64,000 nt of DNA, taken from contig OX393554.1 of assembly GCA_947650365.1 (NCBI GenBank), positions 36,179,137 through 36,243,136 of the forward strand. Direction: 5' to 3'. This document shows, piece after piece, positions 1-9,914 of the stretch; within the stretch, counting starts at the first letter, position 1, and every line of letters begins with the position of its first letter. The notes beneath the pieces were generated by a model that was not told the origin of the DNA, did not search any database, and was given only the letters and a program-made list of their open reading frames with translations. The stretch is from Chamaelirium japonicum. Taxonomy: Eukaryota > Streptophyta > Magnoliopsida > Liliales > Melanthiaceae. The position numbers and the translations under genes were made by a program.

Positions 1-1150
1 CTAGTCAACTCGCAACATACCCCGGTGCATCGCACCTATGCAGCGAAGTTCACTTATGGCTAGGGATTACTACATACGACTCTGCACTAGTCTCGGGCTC
101 AACCCTTAGTACTCGTATGTAGTTACGCATCTACCGTGCTCTAGTGCCATGCACACACGGAGCGTATACTTCTTTCTTCCTCATGCTTATGGTGTTCCGA
201 GGAGACGGTTCAAGAACCGTACATAATGTTGATAAGGTGGAACCATCAGAGACCGGGGTTCATGGCTTCCAACTCAAGCTCGATCGACACACTACCCGAG
301 TGTACCATCGATCCTCTGAGCTCGAGTTAACCTGCGTAGCCACCCAGAGTGAGACGCAGGCTGTACTCCAATTCACCCAGACTTACTATGTTCTCCATCA
401 TACCCCTGCTCTCCGCTTAGTAGTGGTAAACCCGCTGTCCCTCCACTTGATGCCATGATTCACTTCGAGCGGTGAAGACTACCGTCAGACTCGAATGATC
501 ATATGACTTGGTTCCTTCCAGGTTGACCTATACATCATACCTCTGATTACCCCGTCGAGTAACCAAACCCGGTCAACAGTCAAACTGATGACCACCAGGC
601 CTGGGTTTGGTACAGTGTAAGTCACACCAAGAAACGCACCTCCCATCAGGGGTGTGGATGGCATGCAGGAGTGACACGCTAATGCAACGCCAGCCGGGTA
701 ACCCAGTACACCGTGGTTTTGGATCACTGCATATGGACCCTCACATATTGGTGCGCCAAAGCACCACGCAACTGGTTAGTCCATCAGTCGTGGTTCCTCA
801 GGGTTTAGGACCGTTTTACCCTAAGCAGAAACACGGCTTAGTGTACTAGTGTCTGCTCACTGATCTGTACATCGTGTTAGTTCCGTTCAGCCACAGACAC
901 TGTGCCTGGTGATGACCATGGTGAAGACATCCCATGAACTGTCATCGCCAACAGCTTACCATGATGAGGCGACCAACCTGATCATAGCTGCGAACATATT
1001 TAGGTTATACGGGACCAATCCACTTAGTCTTCAACTCAGTGGACTACCATATAACCATGGCTCTCTGTTCTCTAAAGAACACGTAACTATGTTACGCACC
1101 TATATGCATCTCATTTAATAATAACTATCAATCTTTATTAGACCATAACA
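1..1150 (-). mobile_element. Ty1/copia LTR fragment, cut by window edge
   Basis: Read on the minus strand, this stretch matches the LTR of the Copia element at 9915-18108. For example, the sequence around 1-90 is the reverse complement of the one around 16940-17030, and the start TGTTATGG near 1150 corresponds to the LTR start TGTTAGAA. It includes the middle LTR segment that is present at 16189-16900 but absent from the left LTR at 9915-11761. No coding sequence is credible here. Fairly diverged and therefore old. Whether it is a solo LTR or the end of a longer element lying left of the window cannot be told. Confidence 0.75.
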
Positions 1151-1317
1151 TAAAGTTTTACAAGCTTAGAACACATCAATCCTAACAGCCGCAACGTCTT
1201 CGCCCGAGCCCCCTTCGCTTCAATAAGCGAACGCCTGGCCGAGGTACATCTTGCTCTCTCTGACCCTTCCGCCAAGAATGCTAATTTTCGCTTTTTGCTA
1301 ACTTTTTCACCTTCCTT

Positions 1318-1851
1318 ATGCAGGCGGAGAAGCAGAGCCAGGCGCTGGCCGCGGAGGTCGCTGGGGCCGGGAAGGCGCTGGCTGCCTTGTTCGACGATTC
1401 CCTTCGGGGGTCCGAGCGCAAGGTGGACGAGCACATCCACGAGCTTCAACGAGCTAAGGGCTCCGAGGAGCTGAGGGCGGAGTCCGAGGTACTGCACCAC
1501 AGGGTCAAAACCCTGGTGTCAGGCCTCACCATGGCCGAGGCAGCCAAAGGCCTGTCCGCTACCGCCCTCCTCAAAGCTAAGGCGGAGCGAGACGAGGCTG
1601 TGTCCGCCAGGGAGGTCGCGCAGCGGGAGGCGGCTCAACTTCAAGGCGAGGTCGCTGCTCTGAAGACAGAGATCGCCGCCCTGAAGGAGACGCACGCCGA
1701 TGGCCTCCGGGCTCAGCAAGGTCGCCTCCAAGCCCAGCTGGACGATCTCCTCAAGAAAGGCGCCCTGGCCGCTGTGGAGAAATACAGGACCGAAAGGTCG
1801 AAGAAGCGGCGCCGAGGGGACGACAGTGGGGCGGAGACTAGCAAGCCTTGA
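1318..1851 (+). CDS. Antisense coiled-coil ORF of Tat-like Gypsy element
   Basis: An open frame on the strand opposite to gag, 177 residues, rich in Ala, Glu, Lys and Leu with heptad-like spacing (AEAAKGLSATALLKAKAE; LQGEVAALKTEIAALKE), ending in a basic tail KKRRRGDD. It resembles the C-terminal coiled-coil part of the proteins encoded by antisense ORFs in Tat-lineage elements (such as gene 23 of maize Grande). A polypyrimidine tract and CAG just upstream of 1323, plus GAG/GTACAT near 1236, look like an intron end and start, so this may be a last exon. A poly(A) signal AATAAA lies near 1891. Function is unknown even in the family. The ATG at 1318 lies within the putative acceptor region, so it is probably not the true start. 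Confidence 0.55.
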   Translation: MQAEKQSQALAAEVAGAGKALAALFDDSLRGSERKVDEHIHELQRAKGSEELRAESEVLHHRVKTLVSGLTMAEAAKGLSATALLKAKAERDEAVSAREVAQREAAQLQGEVAALKTEIAALKETHADGLRAQQGRLQAQLDDLLKKGALAAVEKYRTERSKKRRRGDDSGAETSKP

Positions 1852-2289
1852 GCTCGCAGCTTTGTAACTGTTTTTGTAATTTTTGTCAATCAATAAAATT
1901 TTCATCCTTTTGAGCTCGCCTATGCGTTTCTTTCTTTCTCTGTGCCACTTATGAGTCCGTTCTAGGAGTTCGCAGCGATCTCGAGAGTGATACCCCGGGC
2001 GAGGCAGCTAATTCGATTCAACCTTTTTATTTTAAAGTTTATGCAAACGAAAAACTCGGCATGCTCGCAAAAACTCAATAGTCTCTGAGCCCGGAAAACG
2101 TTTAAGCGAACCAAAAGACTTCAAAAACTTCCCTACACTCAGAGACTTAAACCATTTTTATTTTTAAAGGAAACTAATAAGTGCTAGCTGCCCCCTGCCC
2201 GGTTAATTTCCCTCGATGATCCTGTTCGGCGGGCTCGCCCTTTGAGGGATATGCCAACGCCAGGATGCTTCCATTCATGGCAGGTGAAC

Positions 2290-2725
2290 GCGAAGGATCC
2301 TGGTTAGGTTTAGAGTCCACTAGGCAGCGGACTTCCCCGGGATTCTCAAGGTCGCCCACTGGCTGCCTCTGAGGATCCCGGTCTTGCTTTAAGTCCGCAC
2401 AACGGCGGACTGCCCCGGGAAGCTCAAGGTCGCCCACCGGCTGCCTCTGAGGATCCCGGTCTTGCTTTAAGTCCGCACAACGGCGGACTACCCCGGGAAG
2501 CTCAAGGTCGCCCACTGGCTGCCTCTGAGGATCCCGGTCTTGCTTTAAGTTCGCACAACGGCGGACTACCCCGGGAAGCTCAAGGTCGCCCACTGGCTGC
2601 CTCTGAGGGTCCCGATCTTGCTTTAAGTCCGCACAACGGCGGACTACCCCGGGAAGCTCAAGGTCGCCCACTGGCTGCCTCTGAGGATCCCGGTCTTGCT
2701 TTAAGTCCGCCCAACGGCGGACTGC
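2290..2725 (-). repeat. 78-bp coding tandem repeat, about 5.5 units
   Basis: The block GAGGATCCCGGTCTTGC recurs at 2371, 2449, 2527, 2605 and 2683, an exact 78-bp period. On the minus strand it stays open and encodes a 26-residue repeat containing GDLELPGVVRRCADLKQDRD. The period being divisible by three and the near-identity of the units suggest recent expansion inside a once-coding region of the Gypsy element. Confidence 0.9.
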
Positions 2726-2985
2726 ACATTATGGATCATGCAGGCACTTTTCTGCGCCGAGCTTCCGAGCTAGCTTCTTTGTTGAAACCTCCGTCGTTCG
2801 GTGAAATCCCGCCCCCCGGGTCCCGGAGGCAGGCGCCAGTTCGCCGTCTTTCCAGCGACCACCGAGGGGGCTTCCGCGGGCTATACGGCAGGAGCTGCGG
2901 GCGGTCCGGGCGAAGGTGCCACCTGTGGCACCCCCCGCCTCTCCACGGCTTTAACGAAGAGAGGTCGCAGAGCCGGAGGAGGTCG

Positions 2986-4317
2986 CTACTCGACTGCCTC
3001 TCCCTTCCGGTCTAACACCGCATCCTCGAGCCTGATGTGCTGCTGGACAAGGGCGAATAGCTCCAGGATCGTGCGGGGATCCTTGATTACCAGGGCGTCA
3101 TGAAGCTTGCTTCCCTCGGGGAGGGCGTTCCGGAATGCGCTCACCGTCGTGAGATCTTGGCCGACAGCGTCCTCCAGAGCGAGGTAGGCGCTTTGGAAGC
3201 GTGTCGCGAAACTTCGAAGAGTTTCGCGGGCTCCCATGGACAAAGTGAAAAGGGACTCGATCCTCTTAGGGGGCTGTCTGTTGCATCGGTACTGCTCCAG
3301 AAACAACCTGGAGAGAGTTGTGAAGTCTGGAAGGGCGCCCGACGGCAACTTGTGGAACCAGTTCAACGCCGAGCCGGTCAAACTGCTCGGGAATGCTCGG
3401 CACAAGACGTGGTCTTGGTCCCAGAAAAATAGAAGCTTTCTGTAGGCCAAGAGATGGTCAACGGGATCCTGCGACCCGTCGAACAATACAAACTTCGGGG
3501 GGGTCCAGTGGTGCGGAAAACCCCCTTGGTGGACCTCGCTGGTGAAAGGCGAGCTACCCCCGCGGGCGGCGAGGTCTTCCAATAAATCTACTGGCGCACT
3601 AGATCGCTGCCAGTGCCCGAGGAGAACTCCCAGAGGCGGCTACGCAGGTCCTAGGCGGTCTCGTACGCTCCCTTGTGGCAAGGTCGGACCTACCCCGCGG
3701 CGACCCTCGGGGGCTACCGCTCGGCGGCCTCCTTGCTGTCCGCCCGCGGATTCCTTCGTCGCGTCAGTTGGTCTGTGGGAGGCCGTTGCCTCGCGAGCTT
3801 CGGAAGGTATTTCCACCGCGGGCTCTTTCCCTCGTCGCCGATGGCGCGGGTCGCGATCCCGCTCTAGAGACCTTGCCTCCGACCCGTCAGAATCAATGCT
3901 CCTGCTACGGCGGCAAGGAACGGTCGCGCGCGAGGTCGCCTGGTTGCTAGATCGTTGAGTTACCAGCTTCTGCAGCCTCGTAAGCGGGGTTTCTGGCACC
4001 CTGCGCACGACCGCTCTCCCGACCGGGGGTTCCGGATGGGGAACCTGCCGCGCCGGAGCGGTCGTGAGCGGGCGCGATGTTGAAGCTGGTGGTCGCACCG
4101 GAGACGCCGTTTTCGCCGGCCCAGACCGTCGGCTGGCCGCCGGAGCCTGACGTAATCGCGTCAGTTCCTCCATCATGGCCCGCTGGGTGGCCAACATCTC
4201 CAACAAGAGTTGGTCACTGAGCAGGACCTGGGGCTGAGGGGTCTCAACAGGAGGCTCGCTACGCGCAGATGTCGCACGAGTCCTCGGTCGCCTGCGTCCC
4301 CTTGTCGCCGGAGCCAT
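2986..4317 (-). pseudogene. gag remnant of the Tat-like Gypsy element
   Basis: Two open stretches on the minus strand. The first (4317-3640) starts MAPATRGRRRPRTRA and is basic and proline-rich. The second (3582-2986) carries the Retrotrans_gag core, with recognisable blocks FDGSQDPVDHLLAYR, LCRAFPSSL, ALNWFHKLP and FLEQYRCNR. It is the structural protein of the element and would package its RNA. The first ATG lies about 90 bp inside the LTR boundary, where a gag start is expected. The region is broken and is a fossil. Confidence 0.8.
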
Positions 4318-4408
4318 CTTTGGGGTTACGAGAGCGAACGGCGCTCAACCGCGTGGTCGTGGGCGTTCTCGCAGGAACCAGTCGAAGATCCCACAGACGG
4401 CACCAAAA

Positions 4409-5346
4409 TGTTCGGGGGATTTTTCGCTGGTCCGTGCGGGCTGCCTGCAAGACAAAGAAAAGAGAACGTGAGAACGGCTGGCTCCCTTAGGAGCGCAGAC
4501 CCTCCGACGCTCAAGTCAGTCACGGTGGCACAACGGCGAGCTGCGGTATACCAAAGTGGTAGGGAAAAGGATTTCGACCCTGTACTATGGAGCATGGGGG
4601 TGAGCATTTATAGACATTGGCGACCTACCGCTGTCCGACACGTGGAGATTCTTCCAGGGCCTTCTAGACCCCCACGTTCTGGCTCGCGTGGGTCTGACAG
4701 TCCTTGGTACTCGCGCCCTGACATTCTGTCGTTAAGCCTGCCAGGCGGTTTGAGTGAGGGAGAGCATCTTTCTTGTTGCTGCCAGCTGGCTGTTCTGGAA
4801 TGTTCAAGTCTGGGCGATCTCAAAACTGACTCTGGCGGGCTTCCATGGACGTTAGTCCACGTAGCCTCCGTGGGATTTCGACACCTGGCCACCTTTATGT
4901 CTTTCTATGGGGGCGACCTCCGGTGGGAAGCCAGGGCGAGCTCGTCCTCCGTTGCTCCGCCTTCTCTTCCACATCTATCAAGAGTCGGACCTCGCAGGAG
5001 CGACCTCTTCGATAAATAGGAGAGTCTTGGCGAGCTTGGCGAGCTCCGGAGTGGGTTTGGGCGAGCTCCTGAGCGAGCATGGGCGAGCTCCTGAGCGAGC
5101 TTGGGCGAGCTCCTGAGCGAGCTTAGGCGAGCTCCTGACTCCTGAGCGAGCTTTGGCGAGCTCCCAAGTGAGCTTAGGTGAGTTCCAGTGAGTTTTGGCG
5201 AGCTCCTTAGTGAGCTTAGGCGAGCTTCTGAGCGAGCTCTATGCCCAGGCCCCTTCAGCCCAATGTGGATCTCGCTCCCTGTCAAGATGATTTGATGAGC
5301 ACGGGGGGGTGGCGAACTCCAGGGCAGATTTCAGCTACCCCCAACA
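4409..5346 (-). repeat. 5' LTR of the minus-strand Gypsy element
   Basis: On the minus strand it starts TGTTGGGGGTAG at 5346 and ends GAACA at 4409, giving the usual TG...CA ends, about 938 bp. A TATA-like box (TATAAAT) lies on the minus strand at 4606-4612. About 12 units of a 22-bp minisatellite built on GCGAGCT lie in its upstream part (about 5030-5240). Confidence 0.75.
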
Positions 5347-5801
5347 AGGATCATAACAAAAAATCTAGGTAGAATTTATACAATTTTTATTATGATCAAT
5401 TTCTGCAAAAAATCTAGGTAGAATTCATACAATGTAAGCCCATCTGGACTCCGCATCTCTAGGCCAACCCTACCCGTTTTACAACCCCTGAGAGTTCAGA
5501 TTTCCTCCAGTGGGTCGGCTCCGGTTGGTGAGTCCGGGGTGAATCAGAGCCACACACCGTAGTTGGAGCGGCTGTGATAATAGCAAACCCACCGACTGGG
5601 GGCCGACCGACTGGAGGAGATTTGAATTCGTATCTGTAACATGCGGATTGTTCTGCTGGAGTCTCACCGAGTAGGGTGAGGTAGAGAATGACGGAAGAGC
5701 AGGAAGGATTTAAGAAAACAACCTCCCACTGGACCCGCCACGGCCCACAAATGCGGACTCTTTGGGCTTAACAGACACGTGGATTTGATTAGTCAAAAAT
5801 G
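5347..5801. other. Intergenic sequence, short direct repeat, no gene
   Basis: No coding region was recognised. A direct repeat of about 26 bp (core AAATCTAGGTAGAAT) occurs twice near 5360 and 5409. The stretch around 5436-5475 resembles parts of 42840-42895 and 59500-59545 (core CATCTCTAGGC), a degraded dispersed repeat. Confidence 0.5.
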
Positions 5802-6513
5802 GGCAAGTTATACTTTGCTCCCTGAAGTTTAGATAAAAACACTTAACTCCCTTATAATTTATTTTGTTTCAAATCGCTCCCTAAAGTTTGAAATGTTAGC
5901 ACATTACCCCTTTTATCGATTACTTAATTTCCTCGTTTGGTAATTTTAAACTAGGGGTGGCAATGGATCGTGTCGGGTCGGGTTTGTGTGGTGTCTAGTT
6001 TCGGGTCGTGTCCAAAACCTCTAGATCCGGACTCGACCCGTTTAACTAATCATGTCTAGATTCTAAACCCGTACCCAACCCGTTTATAAACGGGTAGACC
6101 CATTAGACCCGTTTACCACACGGGTTTATTCAGTTGAACTCGATCTGACTCAACCTGACATTACCTATAGACCCGCTGATACTATATATTATAGTATCGG
6201 ATTGCGGGTAGACCCGACCCGATACGACCTGGTGAATTTTAAACGGGTCTTCTCGGGTCTACCGTGTCCAGACCTTAAACACGGACCCGACCTGTTTATT
6301 TAATGGGTCTATTGTGTCGACCCGTTTACGACCCGAACCCGTTTAGCCCAGACCCAGAAACCTCGCGTCAGGCCGTGTCGGGTCCGAAATTGCCAGCCCT
6401 ATTTTAAAATGATCAGAACTGAGCTTAAGGGGGGCAAAATATAGTTTCTTAACTATAAAGGGGTTAAGTGTTTTTGAGCCAAACTTCAGAGGGGCAGTGT
6501 TGGTAAATTTATA
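5802..6513. mobile_element. MITE (family of three copies), split by a hAT element
   Basis: The two halves (5802-5951 and 6402-6513) match the copies at 43194-43443 and 46734-46987. Shared blocks are CCTAAAGTTTGAAATGTTAG on the left and AAGTGTTTTTGAGCCAAACT-type sequence on the right. The ends are inverted repeats of the form GGATAAATTACAC. It has no coding capacity. The hAT element at 5952-6401 sits inside it. Superfamily not assigned because target duplications are unclear. Confidence 0.8.
5952..6401. mobile_element. Non-autonomous hAT element, GGGTCGG type, copy 1
   Basis: It begins TAGGGGTGGCAAT and ends TTGCCAGCCCTA, so the ends are inverted repeats. It is flanked by an 8-bp duplication, TTTTAAAC (5944-5951) and TTTTAAAA (6402-6409), the length expected for hAT. 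The interior is made of CCCGACCC/GGGTCGGG-type repeats in both orientations and has no transposase. It inserted into the MITE at 5802-6513, so it is younger than that MITE copy. Confidence 0.85.
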
Positions 6514-6544
6514 TATTGGAATTCAAAACAAAAGCTTAGCATAA

Positions 6545-6607
6545 AAGTTTTCGATCACTTTATAATGCCTCCGCTTGTCTCCCTTCATTCCCATCTACAG
6601 AAGAGCA
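6545..6607 (+). promoter_or_regulatory. Proximal promoter and 5' leader of CYP89A copy 1
   Basis: A TATA-like TATAAT lies at 6561-6566, about 45 bp before the ATG, which is close for a plant promoter. Homology with the copy-2 upstream region begins at AAAGTTTTCGATC (about 6545) and runs to the ATG. Further upstream the two copies differ because each is bordered by different transposons (here the MITE ending at 6513). Confidence 0.4.
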
Positions 6608-8161
6608 ATGGAGGCGTGGCTCCTCCTCCTCCTCTCACTCGCCAGCTGCACCGCCCTAGCCCTCCTCCTCCGCCTCGCCTCCACCGCCGCCAGAGGCAAT
6701 AAGCGGAGGCTCCCGCCGGGCCCGCCAGCGGTTCCCGGTCTGGGCAACCTCCTCTGGCTCGGCGCCCGGCTGTCCTTCCAGAATCTGGAGGCCCTCATCC
6801 GGGAGCTCCACGCCAAGTACGGCCCCGTCGCCACCCTCCGCATCCGATCCAGCCCGGTGATCTTCATCGCGGACCGCCGCCTCGCCTACAAAGCCCTCGT
6901 CGAGCACGGCGCTACTTTCTCCGACCGCCCCGTCCCCCTCCCCGTCCACCGCTTCCTCAGCAGCAACCAGTACAACATCTCCACCGCTGCCTACGGCCCC
7001 CTCTGGCGCCTCCTCCGCCGCAACCTCATCTCCGAGATCCTCCACCCCTCCCGGGTCAAGCTTTACGGCGGCGGCCGCGAGTGGGTCCTCGGCGTCCTCG
7101 ACAACGACCTCCGCTCGAAGGCCCGGTCTGGCGATGGGGTCGTCGTGGCCATGGAGAGCTTCCAGTTCGCCATGTTCTGCCTTCTCGTCCTCATGTGCTT
7201 CGGTGAGAAGATCGACGAGACGGCCATCCGGGCGATCGAAGCCGCACAGAGGAACTTCATCCTGTTCTCCAGTAAGATCAGCGTCTTCAGCCTCGTTCCG
7301 GGCATCTCGAAATACATGTTCCAGAAGAGGTGGAGGGCGGCGGTGGAGCTGCGGCGACGACAGCAGGAGCTGTTCGTCCCCTTGATCAGAGCTCGCGAGG
7401 AGCATAAGCGATCACAGAAGCAGAGCGACGAAAGGTTCGTGTACTCGTACGTCGACTCCCTCCTCGACATCCAACTCCCCGACGAGGGGGGGAGAAGGCT
7501 GACCGACGACGAGATGGTGAGCCTATGCTCGGAGTTCCTCAACGCCGGCACCGACACCACCTCGACGGCGCTGCAGTGGATCATGGCGAACCTGGTGAGG
7601 CACCGGGACATACAGGGGAAGCTGGCGGAGGAGATCGAGGGGGTGGTCGGGAGGGAGGCGGAGGAGGTGAAGGAAGAGGACCTGCAGAAGATGCCGTATC
7701 TGAAGGCTGTGATCCTGGAAGGGCTGCGGCGGCACCCACCGGGCCACTTCGTGTTGCCGCACGCGGTGACGGAGGAGATCAGCATCGGAGGGTACGTTAT
7801 ACCCAAGAACGCGTCCGTCAATTTCATGGTGACGGATATGAACTGGGACGGCGCGGTGTGGGAGGAGCCGATGGAGTTCAGGCCGGAGCGGTTCCTCGCC
7901 GGAGGGGCGGGGGATGGGGTGGACATCACGGGGAGCAGGGAGATCAAGATGATGCCGTTCGGGGTGGGGAGGAGGATCTGCCCGGGGATCGGGCTGGCAA
8001 TGCTCCACCTCGAGTACTTCGTGGCCAACCTGGTGCGGGCATTCGCGTGGGAGGCGGTGGATGGGGAGGAGGTGGACATGGCGGAGAAGGCGGAGTTTAC
8101 CGTTGTGATGAAGAATCCACTGCGAGCTCGAATCCTACCAAGGAGAAAACAATTGAATTGA
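6608..8161 (+). CDS. Cytochrome P450, CYP89A-like, copy 1
   Basis: An intact, intronless A-type P450 of 517 residues, the normal length. It is expected to be an ER-anchored monooxygenase using electrons from NADPH-P450 reductase. Residues 1-24 form a hydrophobic anchor, followed by a basic stretch and the hinge RRLPPGPPAVPG (33-44). The C-helix WRLLR is at 133-137, the I-helix oxygen-binding AGTDTT at 313-318, the K-helix EGLR at 371-374, PERF at 426-429, and the heme loop FGVGRRICPG at 451-460 with Cys458 as ligand. Overall character is that of CYP89A; Arabidopsis CYP89A9 oxidises chlorophyll catabolites during senescence, but the substrate here cannot be inferred. An in-frame ATG exists at 6575, but 6608 is chosen because it matches copy 2 and begins the anchor. 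LINE sequence begins within a few bases after the stop codon, so no native 3' UTR is visible. Confidence 0.95.
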   Translation: MEAWLLLLLSLASCTALALLLRLASTAARGNKRRLPPGPPAVPGLGNLLWLGARLSFQNLEALIRELHAKYGPVATLRIRSSPVIFIADRRLAYKALVEHGATFSDRPVPLPVHRFLSSNQYNISTAAYGPLWRLLRRNLISEILHPSRVKLYGGGREWVLGVLDNDLRSKARSGDGVVVAMESFQFAMFCLLVLMCFGEKIDETAIRAIEAAQRNFILFSSKISVFSLVPGISKYMFQKRWRAAVELRRRQQELFVPLIRAREEHKRSQKQSDERFVYSYVDSLLDIQLPDEGGRRLTDDEMVSLCSEFLNAGTDTTSTALQWIMANLVRHRDIQGKLAEEIEGVVGREAEEVKEEDLQKMPYLKAVILEGLRRHPPGHFVLPHAVTEEISIGGYVIPKNASVNFMVTDMNWDGAVWEEPMEFRPERFLAGGAGDGVDITGSREIKMMPFGVGRRICPGIGLAMLHLEYFVANLVRAFAWEAVDGEEVDMAEKAEFTVVMKNPLRARILPRRKQLN

Positions 8162-8165
8162 CGTG

Positions 8166-8423
8166 ATGCTATCATAGTGTAGATACACCATGGAGGGATT
8201 AGATTTTCATCCGACAGAAGAGTGACCACTGAGAGATTATCTTCCTGGACAATAACTTTGTATGCTCCATGCGTAGTAGCCATCAATAAATCCACTTTAA
8301 TCGCTATCACTTCAGCTCCTAGAGATGTGCATACTGGGTGTAGAAGGCTGCCTTCTGGTCTAACAAAATTACCGGTCTGAATCATCTTGGATAATCATAC
8401 CACAAGATATGTCGGATTCACCT
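8166..8423 (-). mobile_element. LINE fragment, RNase H domain part
   Basis: On the minus strand this reads DISCGMIIQDDSD, then NFVRPEGS, GAEVIAIKVDLLMA and YKVIVQEDNLSVVTLL, the pattern of the plant LINE RNase H-like domain (RVT_3 type), with drift between frames. It continues the sequence found at 30039-30177, from which the solo LTR at 8424-30038 separates it. It stops a few bases after the CYP89A copy 1 stop codon without a poly(A) tail, so the LINE 3' end is missing. Confidence 0.7.
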
Positions 8424-9914
8424 TGTGGGCCCGAAATTAGCCCATGGATCGAATTCGACCCGCATGTGAAACACGGCCCGCACACAATGGCCCACATGCA
8501 AAAATGACCCGCAGACAACGGCCCACATGCAAAACATGGTTCGCACACAATGGTCCGCATACGAAACGGACCTGACTCGACACCAACAGACCCCATCGGA
8601 TCAGCAACACGAACACAAAAAAGGGGCCCACCAGCCCCTTTCTTCGGAAACTGTGCCCCCTCCATATGGGGAGGTGTGGCCGGCCATATGAAGAAAAAGA
8701 AAAAAAAAAAAAAGAAAATGAAAGAAAATCCTAACCGACCGCCTCGATGCAAGGGGAGGTGACGTGGACGTCTACGCAGCCGTAGATCCACGACGATCCC
8801 TCGATCCGACGAATAAGATAACATCGTGTCGCCATCAATTCGAAAGTGCAAAGATATGACAACTTAATATCAAAGATCAAGCTATAACAAGTTCATAACC
8901 ATCCCCACAAAATAAGAAAATGGATCAAATTTGTTTTCCCCAAAAAAGAAAACAATATTTTGATGGTTATGGGGAGAGATATTGGATTAAACCAAAAAAT
9001 CGCAGCCATATCTCTCCCAACCTCCCCCCTTTGCCTATAAATAGAAGGGGTGGGGGAAGGCATCAAAGGTCGAAAGCTGAAGACAAGAAGGCTCTGCAGA
9101 AAGGGAGCTTCAACGCTTGACGACCGAAGGCTTCGTAAGGAACAAGAAGGCACATCCTTAACAAAGCGGAGTCACCCATCGAAGTCCTCATCAAAGCGAA
9201 GGCCTTGCACTCAAAGATCAAAGCTTCGACTTCTCGCACGAAGAAAAAAGCTTGGAGAAGAAGGCCAAGAGTCGTCATCACCTTGACGTCTCCAACGATC
9301 TTCATCAACTCCGAAGACGCCACAAGCAAAGGCCGGAGAAGAAGATCGAAGCCGACAACACCCCATCGCCTTCAACAAAGACGTCGACTCCTCGCACGAA
9401 GAAGAAAGCTTGGAGAAGAAGGTCCGAAGCCGGTGCTACCCACGTCGTCTTCATCAATGAAAGTCGATGCTACAATCGTTGCACGAAGATCGGTGCTACC
9501 CTCACCATCTTCATCAACAAAAGTCGACGTCACAACCGTCGCACAAAGATCAGTGCTATCCCTACCGTCTTTATCAACAAAAGCCGATGCCATAACCATT
9601 GCACGGAGATCGGTGCTACCCCCGTCGTCTTCAAAAGAAGCATTTGACTCCGATCACGCCAAAGAAGTTTGGAGAAGAAGAGAAGCAAAGTTGACGCCAT
9701 AACTGTCGCATGGAGATCGAGGCTACATACACCCGTCGTCTTTAAATAAAGCCTTCGACTCCGATCACGCCAAAGAAGCCTAGAGAAGAAGAGAAGCAAA
9801 GCCGACGCCACAACCGTCGCACGAAGATCGATGCTATACTCGCCGTCTTCAAAAAAAGTCTTCGACTCTGATCATGCCAAAGAAGCCCGAAAAAGAAGAA
9901 AAGCCCAAGCCAAC

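Larger units (their letters stand above)
1151..5346 (-). mobile_element. Non-autonomous Ty3/gypsy element, Tat-like, partial
   Basis: Element on the minus strand. Its 5' LTR lies at 4409-5346, followed by a primer-binding-type sequence (TTGGTGCCGTCTGTGGGA), a gag region (about 4317-2986), a 78-bp coding tandem repeat, and an ORF on the opposite strand (1318-1851). No reverse transcriptase, RNase H or integrase is seen. The left end is cut at 1150 by a Copia LTR, so the 3' LTR is outside the window or lost. Gag followed by an antisense coiled-coil ORF fits Tat-lineage plant Gypsy elements (the Grande/RIRE2/Retand group). It is broken. Confidence 0.75.

Noticed and set aside
7063-8385. Long minus-strand open frame across CYP89A copy 1
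   Set aside because: It is the antisense shadow of a GC-rich gene. Only its first ~70 codons (8385-8180) are meaningful, as LINE RNase H sequence.
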